A DNA stretch of 37,989 bases, taken from assembly GCA_902826095.1 (NCBI GenBank), contig CADEDN010000032.1:1-37989 (forward strand). The letters run 5' to 3'. The notes below the pieces were generated by a model. It was given only the letters and a program-made list of their open reading frames with translations, was not told the origin of the DNA and made no database searches. Shown here one piece after another: positions 7,422 through 14,454 of the stretch (positions are counted from its first letter, which is position 1; the number at the start of each line of letters is the position of its first letter). Both the position numbers and the translations under genes were made by a program. Source of the DNA: an uncultured Alphaproteobacteria bacterium (GTDB taxonomy: Bacteria; Pseudomonadota; Alphaproteobacteria; Caulobacterales; Parvularculaceae).

Positions 7422-9089
7422 TCAGCTGAAGCGCCGGACAAAGGGCGTTCCGGAAAACAGCATCACTTGCGAGCGCCCGTTCACGAATCCCTCGAATTTC
7501 ACGCGCTCGGGCGATGTCTCATCGCCGATCCGCCACTCCCCGTTTTTCATCGCCGTCAGCAATTCTGCGTTGCCGATCCAGAGCTTGCCGTCGCGCGCGT
7601 AGACGTAAAGCGGGCCCGCCCAGCGGTCGTCATTATCATAGCGCCCGGCGAGCGCGCGAAGCGCGTCGGACGCCGGCGGCTTATAGCCGATCGAAGGATC
7701 GGCGAGATACTCCCTCTCGCCGACCCAGGCGCGCGCGGCCTTCTCGTTTTCGATTTCGACAACGACGCCGGTGACGGCGAAATCGGGGTCAGTCGTCGCG
7801 AACAATGACCCTGCGGCCTGCTGGAGCGCGCTGTCGCGGCCGTCCTTCAGCAGGCGGAGCTTGCCGCCGTCGGCGGCGATCTCGAAACTATCGCCATTCG
7901 CCGCGGTGAAGCGGCCGACATGCTGCTCCGGCTTTTCGAGCGCGATCATCGTCGATTTCGGCGCCGGCGCCGGAAGCTGCTCCTTGACGGCCCTCAAGAG
8001 CTCGCATGCGTAGGTCGAGACGCGCACGGGCCGGTAGTTCAGCGAATAATGAATGTTCCCCGATGCGAACGCCGCGACGCCCGCCGCCGCGTCGACATGC
8101 AGCGCCGAGCAGAACGAAATCATGCCGCCCGTGTGGTGGAGGTATTTGCGCCCGTCGATCTCGATGCGCGCGATCCCATTGCCGTATTTCGCGCCGGGCC
8201 CCCAGCCGTCCGCCGGATCGGCGAGAAATCGCTTCGCCGTTTCATCCGAAAAAACCGGCGCGCCCTTCCCGTCCGCGAGATCGAGAAGAAAGCGCAAGAA
8301 CTTCGCCATGTCGCCGCCGGTCGCAGCGATGCAGCCGGCGGGACTGTCGGAATCGACCCATGGCGTCGGCGTCATCGCGCCTGGACGCGGGTTCAAGCGA
8401 TCGGTCAGCGCCGGCTCATAGCCTTGCGCATAGCGATGACGATCCGCGACATGCATCGCCGCGACCGACTCGGCCATGTCGATTTTTTCAAGCACCCGCT
8501 TGCGAACGAGGTCTTCATAGAGTTCGCCGCTCGCCGCCGCGGCGATCATGCCGGCGAGCGCGTAACCGGCGTTCGAATAGGACCAGCCCTTGCCGGGCTC
8601 AAAGCCCGTCCTCAGGCCGCCTTGCGGAAAAATCGCCGAATCCGCCGGCAATCCCGAAGTATGGTTGAGGAGATGCTGGAGCGTGATCGCCTTTCCGCCG
8701 TATACGGACAATCCATTCAGCGTGTCCTCAAGTCTTGCGTCCGGAGAGAGTTTTCCTTCATCGATCAGCGAATAGGCCGCGAGCGCCGTGAACATTTTCG
8801 AGATCGAGCCGATCTGGAACAGATGATCGGGGCCGACCGGAATTTTCCTTTCGACATCGGCGAGGCCTGAGCGCACGAAACCTTCAAACCCGTCGCGTGT
8901 GACGACGGCGACCGTCATCCCGGGAACGCCCCAGTCGGCGCGGTGCTGTTCGACATAGGCTTCAAGCGCCTTCAGCGCTTTCTTTTCGGCCTTGCCTGCG
9001 CCGCGCGCCTCACTTGTCGCGCCGGCGCTTGACGCAAGTCCCGCCGCGATCGCCGCGCCGCCGATGAATATTCTGCGATTGACGTCCAT
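7422..9089 (-). CDS. Serine hydrolase, beta-lactamase/class C fold, Tat signal
   Basis: 555-residue protein. The N-terminus N-R-R-I-F-I-G-G plus a hydrophobic run is a twin-arginine signal. The catalytic domain has the S-x-x-K motif S95-I-S-K98 and the Y-S-N motif at 171-173, with N-H-T-S-G-L-P between them, typical of class C beta-lactamases, esterases and D-aminopeptidases (Pfam Beta-lactamase family). About 150 C-terminal residues form a lipocalin-like beta-rich extension as seen in D-aminopeptidase-type members. ATG 9089 follows GGAGGGG at good spacing. It is last in an operon after the asparaginase-like gene and another serine hydrolase, with 59 bp to the previous stop. The substrate is probably a peptide or ester in the periplasm; beta-lactam resistance should not be assumed. 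Confidence 0.87.
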   Translation of the reverse strand: MDVNRRIFIGGAAIAAGLASSAGATSEARGAGKAEKKALKALEAYVEQHRADWGVPGMTVAVVTRDGFEGFVRSGLADVERKIPVGPDHLFQIGSISKMFTALAAYSLIDEGKLSPDARLEDTLNGLSVYGGKAITLQHLLNHTSGLPADSAIFPQGGLRTGFEPGKGWSYSNAGYALAGMIAAAASGELYEDLVRKRVLEKIDMAESVAAMHVADRHRYAQGYEPALTDRLNPRPGAMTPTPWVDSDSPAGCIAATGGDMAKFLRFLLDLADGKGAPVFSDETAKRFLADPADGWGPGAKYGNGIARIEIDGRKYLHHTGGMISFCSALHVDAAAGVAAFASGNIHYSLNYRPVRVSTYACELLRAVKEQLPAPAPKSTMIALEKPEQHVGRFTAANGDSFEIAADGGKLRLLKDGRDSALQQAAGSLFATTDPDFAVTGVVVEIENEKAARAWVGEREYLADPSIGYKPPASDALRALAGRYDNDDRWAGPLYVYARDGKLWIGNAELLTAMKNGEWRIGDETSPERVKFEGFVNGRSQVMLFSGTPFVRRFS

Positions 9090-9148
9090 GAAGCCCCTCC
9101 GGTTCCGCCCAGCATAAGGCGAGTTGGCGAATGGGAAAGCGGGGAGCG

Positions 9149-10288
9149 CTATTGCGGCTCCTCGCCGTATTCCCACCACCAGGGCGTTCTTGTCTCGCCG
9201 AGAACAAAACGGACGAGCCTCGAATAGATCCTTTCCGCCCGCACGCTGTTCGACAAGAGGACGATGCAGCGCAAGCGCCGCTCCTGACAGACGACCATGT
9301 TGCCGGTCCAGTCATTGTGGCCGCCTTTGAACCATGCGAGCCCGGCGTCGTCCTGGTAGGTGACGAGACCCAAACCCGCCGAAAGGCCTATCTCCGGTCC
9401 GCGCGGGTCCGTCCAATCCAAATGGGAGGGAAATTGTCGCATCGACCTAATGTCGAGCTGCGGTCGCACAAGTTCGGCCCGCGCGTCTTTCGACAGGCCT
9501 TCGCCGCGAATGACGGCCGACCACAATTTCGACTGGTCGGATATCGTCGTATCCATCGACCCCGCCGCACTTGGGCGCAATCGTTCGTCATGCGGCTCGA
9601 AGGCGCCGTCAATCGCGTAGCCGTCCGCAAGGTCGTCGGCGAAGTCGGCTCGCCACTGAAGGCTCGTCCTTGTCAAGCCGAACGGGCCGAAAATGCGCCG
9701 CTGCGCTTCTGCTTCGAGGGCAAGCCCAAGACCTTCCTCGAGCGCGAGCTGAAGTATGTAAAAGCCCTCGCCGGAGTAGCCGTAACGAGCGCCGGGGTTC
9801 GCCCGGAATCGGAGTTTCCCGTCGTCCTCGATCCAGCGGAAATTCGCAAATCCGGTGGAGTGATTGAGCACATGCCGCGCCGTCAAAAGCCGCCAGCGCT
9901 CATCCGTCGCGAGATCGGCGAATTCCTCGTAGTCCGGCAGCGGTTTCGGCAGATATGCCGCGAGCGGCCTGTCAAGGTCGAACGAGCCTTCATCGACAAG
10001 CTGCAGCACGAGGTAAGCGATCATCGGTTTGGTGAGCGACGCGCCGTACATCACGGTGTCGGGCGTCAGCGGCAGCCGGCGTTCGACATTTCTCAAACCG
10101 TACGCGGCCGTGTGCACGACCTCGCCGCCGTCAATGACGGCGAGCGCAAGTCCCTTGACATCTTCTTCCGACATCAGGCGACGCGTCTCGGCGTCGATCG
10201 CCGGCAGAGCAGGAATCACAGGCGCGGCGCCATGGGCGCAAGCGGCGGCGAATGACATCGCCATCAGGGCAATGATCCTGGCTCTCAT
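9149..10288 (-). CDS. Serine hydrolase, beta-lactamase fold
   Basis: 379-residue exported protein. It has a short hydrophobic N-terminus with a possible lipid-attachment Cys17 (A-A-A-C, a weak lipobox). The nucleophile motif is S84-L-T-K87, N-H-S-T-G-F lies downstream, and the second motif is Y-S-G-E-G-F rather than Y-x-N, a substitution found in many esterase/peptidase members of this family. The C-terminal G-G-H-N-D-W-T-G supplies the H-x-G-like element. Its ATG at 10288 comes one base after the TGA of the upstream asparaginase-like gene (10290-10292), so translation is probably coupled. It is only distantly similar to the serine hydrolase that follows, so it is not a recent duplicate. The substrate is unknown. 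Confidence 0.85.
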   Translation of the reverse strand: MRARIIALMAMSFAAACAHGAAPVIPALPAIDAETRRLMSEEDVKGLALAVIDGGEVVHTAAYGLRNVERRLPLTPDTVMYGASLTKPMIAYLVLQLVDEGSFDLDRPLAAYLPKPLPDYEEFADLATDERWRLLTARHVLNHSTGFANFRWIEDDGKLRFRANPGARYGYSGEGFYILQLALEEGLGLALEAEAQRRIFGPFGLTRTSLQWRADFADDLADGYAIDGAFEPHDERLRPSAAGSMDTTISDQSKLWSAVIRGEGLSKDARAELVRPQLDIRSMRQFPSHLDWTDPRGPEIGLSAGLGLVTYQDDAGLAWFKGGHNDWTGNMVVCQERRLRCIVLLSNSVRAERIYSRLVRFVLGETRTPWWWEYGEEPQ

Positions 10289-10289
10289 T

Positions 10290-11291
10290 TCACTCGCGGT
10301 AGATCGCGACTTCCTTCCGGTCGCCTTGCTTGACGCCGCGGAACATGCCGGCGGAATTGAAATCCATGACGAAGGAGCCGTCCGGCGCGAGCACGATGAC
10401 GCCGCCGTCGCCGCCGGATTGCTGCAGGCGGTTGTGGATGACGTCCGTCGTCGCCGCGGCGATCGACTTGCCGCCATATTCGACTTGTGCGCAGATGTCG
10501 CGCGCGACGGTGAGACGGATGAAATACTCGCCCCAGCCCGTCGCCGACACCGCGCAGGATTCGTTGTCGGCGAAAGTCCCGGCGCCAATGATCGGCGCAT
10601 CACCGACGCGGCCGTAGCGCTTCAGCGTCATGCCGCCTGTCGACGTGCCCGCCGCGAGGTTTCCCGCAGCGTCGAGCGCGGCGGCGCCGACCGTGCCGTA
10701 TTTGAAATCATGCGGCGCGTCGCTTTCCTTCTCCTCGTCCGCGGCTTCCTTTTCTTTCTTCAATGCGTCTTTGTACTGGCGCCAGCGCAGTTCAGTCCGG
10801 AAATAGGAAGGCTTCACGAAGTCCATGCCCTGCCGCCTGGCGAATTCCTCGGCGCCGGCGCCGATCATCATCACATGCGGCGACTTCTCCATGACGGCGC
10901 GCGCGAGGCGGATCGGGTTCTTGACATGCGTCAGGCCGGCCGCGGCGCCCGCCGCTTTTGTTCGGCCGTCCATGATCGACGCGTCCAGTTCGTTCTTGCC
11001 CTCATGCGTGAAGACAGCGCCCCTGCCGGCGTTGAACAAGGGTGAATCCTCCATCAGAATGATCGCCGTTTCGACCGCGTCGAGCGCGGATCCGCCGCCT
11101 TCAAGAACGGCGTAGCCGGCGTCGAGCGCTTCGGAGAGCGTCGCCTTGTAAGCTTCCTCTTCAGTCGGCGTGTAGCGCCCTTTTTCGAGCGCGCCGGCGC
11201 CGCCGTGAATGACGATGGTGACGGGCGCGGATGCCTCTGCGGCGAGGGCGCTCGGCGCCATCGCGCAGGCGATCAGGAACGTGCGGAACAT
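10290..11291 (-). CDS. iaaA: Isoaspartyl peptidase / plant-type L-asparaginase (Ntn hydrolase)
   Basis: 333-residue precursor of an N-terminal-nucleophile amidohydrolase. The new N-terminus after self-cleavage would be Thr200 in K-Y-G-T-V-G-A-A-A-L-D, the classic family motif; the beta subunit also has G-T-S-T-G-G-M and R-V-G-D-A-P-I-I-G-A-G-T. The alpha subunit carries I-H-G-G-A-G near 28-33 and F-N-A-G-R-G. These enzymes hydrolyse beta-aspartyl dipeptides and L-asparagine. Unlike cytoplasmic IaaA, it has a signal peptide (about 1-18), so it probably acts in the periplasm. A highly charged K/E-rich linker (about 178-192) precedes the cleavage site. ATG 11291 follows AAGGAGG. It is the first gene of the operon with the two serine hydrolases. 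Confidence 0.9.
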   Translation of the reverse strand: MFRTFLIACAMAPSALAAEASAPVTIVIHGGAGALEKGRYTPTEEEAYKATLSEALDAGYAVLEGGGSALDAVETAIILMEDSPLFNAGRGAVFTHEGKNELDASIMDGRTKAAGAAAGLTHVKNPIRLARAVMEKSPHVMMIGAGAEEFARRQGMDFVKPSYFRTELRWRQYKDALKKEKEAADEEKESDAPHDFKYGTVGAAALDAAGNLAAGTSTGGMTLKRYGRVGDAPIIGAGTFADNESCAVSATGWGEYFIRLTVARDICAQVEYGGKSIAAATTDVIHNRLQQSGGDGGVIVLAPDGSFVMDFNSAGMFRGVKQGDRKEVAIYRE

Positions 11292-11406
11292 TGGCTGCCT
11301 CCTTGGTGCGCAACATCCGCGAGTGCGCCGGCGCAATCAACCCCATGGCGGGCCAAGGCCGGGCGCCTTGGCGGCGACGGCGCATTGCGTCTAAACCCTG
11401 CCCCGC

Positions 11407-12117
11407 ATGTCCTCCGATTCCTCTCCGCCCGCAGCGTTTGAAGCGGTCATCTTCGACTGCGACGGCGTGCTCGTCGATTCGGAAGTGCTGGCGATCCGCG
11501 GCGAACGATCGGCGCTCGCCGGCCTTGGGCTTCATTTCACGCCGGAAGACTATGTCCGCCGGTTTGTCGGCCTTCATGACGGCCTGTTCTTCGACGAGTT
11601 GAGAGCGGACTATCTCGCCTGCCACGGCAGAGCGGCGCCGGGCGATTTCGAGGAATTGGTGCTTGCCGGCCGACGCCGCGAAATGCCGGCGCTCACGATC
11701 ATCGACGGCGCCGATGCGGCGCTGACCGCGGCGCGCGCGCTGGTCGGCGCGATCGCCGTCGCCTCGTCGTCGCGCGCGCATTTTCTTGACGGAAAGCTGA
11801 AGCGGACAGGCCTTTTCGACCTTGCCGCGCCGCACATTTATTCCGCCGATCTCGTCGCCTGCGGAAAGCCGGCGCCCGACATCTTTCTGTATACGGCGGA
11901 CCGGCTCGGCGTCGCGCCGGCGCGCTGCCTTGTTCTTGAAGACAGCGTCAATGGCGTCAAAGCCGGCCTTTCCGCCGGGATGACGGTCTGGGGCTTTGTC
12001 GGCGGCGGACACTGTTTCGCCGGCTATGGCGAGCGGCTCGCCGAAACCGGCGCCGATCGCGTCATCGCGGATCATCGTGCGTTCAGCGCCGCGCTTTCAG
12101 CGACAAGCCGACATTGA
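11407..12117 (+). CDS. HAD-superfamily phosphatase/phosphoglucomutase-like
   Basis: 236-residue haloacid dehalogenase-type hydrolase of the beta-phosphoglucomutase/GpH-like subgroup. Motif I is F-D17-C-D19-G-V-L-V-D-S-E, where D17 is the nucleophile; motif II is A-S-S-S-R; motif III G-K-P-A-P-D; motif IV L-E-D-S-V-N-G-V-K-A-G. A helical cap domain lies between motif I and II. Likely substrates are small sugar phosphates, but HAD specificity cannot be read from sequence. It is transcribed away from the asparaginase operon, from a 115-bp divergent intergenic region. No clear Shine-Dalgarno precedes ATG 11407. Confidence 0.9.
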   Translation: MSSDSSPPAAFEAVIFDCDGVLVDSEVLAIRGERSALAGLGLHFTPEDYVRRFVGLHDGLFFDELRADYLACHGRAAPGDFEELVLAGRRREMPALTIIDGADAALTAARALVGAIAVASSSRAHFLDGKLKRTGLFDLAAPHIYSADLVACGKPAPDIFLYTADRLGVAPARCLVLEDSVNGVKAGLSAGMTVWGFVGGGHCFAGYGERLAETGADRVIADHRAFSAALSATSRH

Positions 12118-12175
12118 CCGGCCGCGCGGCGCCCCCTAGCGTCGCGGCGTTCAACAAGACCGGGAGGCAATCAAC

Positions 12176-12514
12176 ATGAAAAAACTCGCTCTCATCGCCG
12201 CGCTCGCGGCCTTCGCCGGATCGTCCGCGCTTGCTGCTTCGACGACCGTCGAATTCACGGGCGAGGACGGCGCGTCGCAAACCTGGAAATTCAAGGACGA
12301 CGGCACCGCCGAAGGGCCGGAGGGCGCGACGGCGACCTACACCTGGGATGAGCCGACGAGAAAACTCTGCGCGACCTTCGCCGGCGAAACGCCGCAAACT
12401 TTGTGCGCGACGTTCGGCCCGACCGAGGGGACCGGCGCCGTCGGCGAGACGTCCGCTTACACGCTAGACGACGGGCGCAAGGGCACGGCCATGATCGTCG
12501 CCAAGGAAGAATAG
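12176..12514 (+). CDS. Small secreted hypothetical protein
   Basis: 112-residue protein not matched to a named family. It has a clear Sec signal peptide (K-K-L-A-L-I-A-A-L-A-A-F-A-G-S-S-A-L-A, cleavage around residue 20). The mature part is acidic, threonine-rich and probably beta-structured, with two C-A-T-F repeats (K-L-C-A-T-F and T-L-C-A-T-F), whose two cysteines may form a periplasmic disulfide. GGGAGG at 12162-12167 is a strong ribosome binding site. A terminator follows at 12537, so it is probably the end of a transcript that may start at the HAD gene 58 bp upstream. Confidence 0.8.
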   Translation: MKKLALIAALAAFAGSSALAASTTVEFTGEDGASQTWKFKDDGTAEGPEGATATYTWDEPTRKLCATFAGETPQTLCATFGPTEGTGAVGETSAYTLDDGRKGTAMIVAKEE

Positions 12515-12536
12515 CGCGGCCGCCATCCGCGCCACG

Positions 12537-12565
12537 AAAGCCCGGTCGACAAGCCGGGCTTTTTT
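12537..12565 (+). terminator. Rho-independent terminator
   Basis: AGCCCGG at 12539-12545 pairs with CCGGGCT at 12554-12560 around an 8-nt loop, with an A-run before and a T-run (12560-12565) after the stem, so it may work in both directions. It closes the transcript of the small secreted protein and lies 28 bp before the threonine aldolase start. Confidence 0.9.
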
Positions 12566-12593
12566 CGTGCGCGACCTTTGCTATCTTCCGGGA

Positions 12594-13637
12594 ATGAATT
12601 TCGCATCCGACAACACGGCCGGCGTCCATCCGCAAATTCTCGCGGCGATCGCGCGCGCCAATGAGGGCGCCGCCACATCTTACGGGTCGGACCATCTCAC
12701 GAAACGCGTCGAGAAAAAATTCTGCGAAATTTTCGAGCGCGACGTCGCCGTCTATTTCGTCGCGACCGGCACCGCGGCGAACGGGCTCGCGCTCGCGACC
12801 ATGGCGCCGTCCTACGGCGCCGTCCTCTGCCATGAGGAAAGCCATATCCATATGGACGAATGCGCGGCGCCCGAATTCTTCATGGGCGGCGGCAAGCTCG
12901 TGCCGATCAAGAGCGCGAACGGCAAACTGACGCCGGACGCGGTCAAACAGACGCTGGCCGGTTATGCGCGCTGGCGCCCGCACGGCGCGCCGGCGCGCGT
13001 TCTTTCAATCTCGCAGGCAAGCGAATGCGGCACGCTTTATGCGGTTGGCGAGATCGGCGCGCTTGCAACGCTCGCGCATGAAAACGGCATGAAAGTTCAT
13101 GTCGACGGCGCGCGCTTCGCCAGCGCCGTCGCCGCGAGCGGAAAATCGCCGGCCGCGCTTGCCTGGAAGGCCGGCGTCGACGTTCTTTCTTTCGGCGGAT
13201 CAAAGAACGGGTGCCTCGCGGCCGAAGCGGTCGTCTTCTTCGATCCCGAAGACGCCGCCGATTTCGACTACCGCCGCAAACGCGCCGGCCATTTGTGGTC
13301 GAAATCGCGGTTTCTCGCGGCGCAGTTCGACGCCTATTTCGAAGGCGGTCTGTGGCTACAACTCGCCGCGCATGCGAACGCGGCGGCGACGCGGCTGGCG
13401 GAGGGCTTGAAAAAAGCCGGGGTCGAGATTGGCTATTCGACCGACATAAACGCGGTGTTTCCGGTGTTCGAGCGGGCACTCGCCGAACGCCTGCTCGCGA
13501 CCGGCGCGTCCTTCTACCCCTGGGCGACGCTTGGCGACTGGACCGGCGGCAATCTCTATCGGCTGCTTTGCTCATGGGCGACGCGGACGGAAGAAATCGA
13601 CGAATTCATCGCGCACGCGCAGGCAAGTCGGCAATAG
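12594..13637 (+). CDS. ltaE: Low-specificity L-threonine aldolase
   Basis: 347-residue PLP enzyme of the threonine aldolase family, which splits L-threonine/L-allo-threonine to glycine and acetaldehyde in the cytosol. It has the N-terminal F-A-S-D-N-T-A-G-V-H-P, the Y-G-x-D segment, the substrate-site H80 in C-H-E-E-S-H-I-H, Asp171 in H-V-D-G-A-R-F that pairs with the PLP nitrogen, and the Schiff-base Lys204 in S-F-G-G-S-K-N-G. Length fits the family. The frame extends to a GTG at 12567, but that start would lie against the terminator; ATG 12594 gives the conserved N-terminus. It is convergent with the downstream acetyltransferase. Confidence 0.93.
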   Translation: MNFASDNTAGVHPQILAAIARANEGAATSYGSDHLTKRVEKKFCEIFERDVAVYFVATGTAANGLALATMAPSYGAVLCHEESHIHMDECAAPEFFMGGGKLVPIKSANGKLTPDAVKQTLAGYARWRPHGAPARVLSISQASECGTLYAVGEIGALATLAHENGMKVHVDGARFASAVAASGKSPAALAWKAGVDVLSFGGSKNGCLAAEAVVFFDPEDAADFDYRRKRAGHLWSKSRFLAAQFDAYFEGGLWLQLAAHANAAATRLAEGLKKAGVEIGYSTDINAVFPVFERALAERLLATGASFYPWATLGDWTGGNLYRLLCSWATRTEEIDEFIAHAQASRQ

Positions 13638-13675
13638 CGGTTTTGAACGAGCCTTCCGTTCGCGCCGATCAGCGA

Positions 13676-14245
13676 TTATCCGCCGCCGGATCGATTCTCA
13701 CCGGCCGCGAGGTCCTTCTCCATCCGCCAGATCGGCACCTCGACGCCTGACCGGGTCGGCGAGCGGATCAGAGAGACCTTGCGATAACCGCAAGCCTCGT
13801 AGAGCGGCACGCCGGCGAGCGTCGCCCCCATTTCAAGCCGACGGAATCCCTCATCAGCGGCGGCGCGTTCGCACGTATCGAGGACAAGGCGGCCGATTCC
13901 GCGGCGAACCTGGTCGGGATGGGTGTACATCGCCCGGATTTTGGCGGCGTCGGTTTCCGGGTTGAGCAGGCCGGCGTCGCGCCCCGCCGAATGGTCGCCG
14001 CCGAAAAGCGTCTTGCGCCGGCTCCAGCCGCCGCAGCCGACAAGCGCGCCTTGATCCTCGACTGCGTAATAGGTCCGGTCGGCGATCAGCTGGGTGTCGA
14101 GCCCCATGACCTCCTTTGACGCGTCGATTTCGGCTGCGGACAGGAAGCCCTTTTGCAGCTCGGCGATTGATGCGGACATCAGGTCCTTGATGGCCGGAAT
14201 GTCGGATTCGGTCGCCAGTCGGATAAAAAGGGAATTGTTCTTCAT
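13676..14245 (-). CDS. GNAT-family N-acetyltransferase
   Basis: 189-residue acyltransferase. The acetyl-CoA pyrophosphate loop reads Q-V-R-R-G-I-G-R, preceded by the beta-strand I-R-A-M-Y-T-H-P; the C-terminal G-V-P-L-Y-E-A-C-G-Y is the usual GNAT motif B ending. The N-terminus I-R-L-A-T-E-S-D-I-P-A-I is typical. The acceptor substrate is unknown. It is divergent from the TonB-dependent receptor across about 209 bp and convergent with ltaE. ATG 14245 has a weak ribosome binding site. Confidence 0.88.
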   Translation of the reverse strand: MKNNSLFIRLATESDIPAIKDLMSASIAELQKGFLSAAEIDASKEVMGLDTQLIADRTYYAVEDQGALVGCGGWSRRKTLFGGDHSAGRDAGLLNPETDAAKIRAMYTHPDQVRRGIGRLVLDTCERAAADEGFRRLEMGATLAGVPLYEACGYRKVSLIRSPTRSGVEVPIWRMEKDLAAGENRSGGG

Positions 14246-14454
14246 GTGTTCCAGTCAAAACGGAGAAATCCGCCAAAAATCGTGGCGAAATTGCACCATT
14301 CGCGCAAGTTCCCTCACATAAGCGGCGACTACCGCTTTCGGGCGCAGGGAACCTGTCTAATGTCGCCTCAGCCCAGCTGTTAACCAGTTCGGTCAAGGTT
14401 ACTTGAAGGACGCGGGGCCTGGACCCCAAACCCAAAGGGAAGGAGATACGAAAG

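Noticed and set aside
7422-10288. Two serine hydrolases as antibiotic-resistance beta-lactamases
   Set aside because: The S-x-x-K fold is shared with esterases and peptidases; the long C-terminal domain, the Y-S-G motif and the operon context favour peptide or ester hydrolysis.
10289-10603. N-terminal extension of the second serine hydrolase
   Set aside because: It would overlap the asparaginase-like gene by about 315 bp; the signal peptide starts at ATG 10288, one base after that gene's stop.
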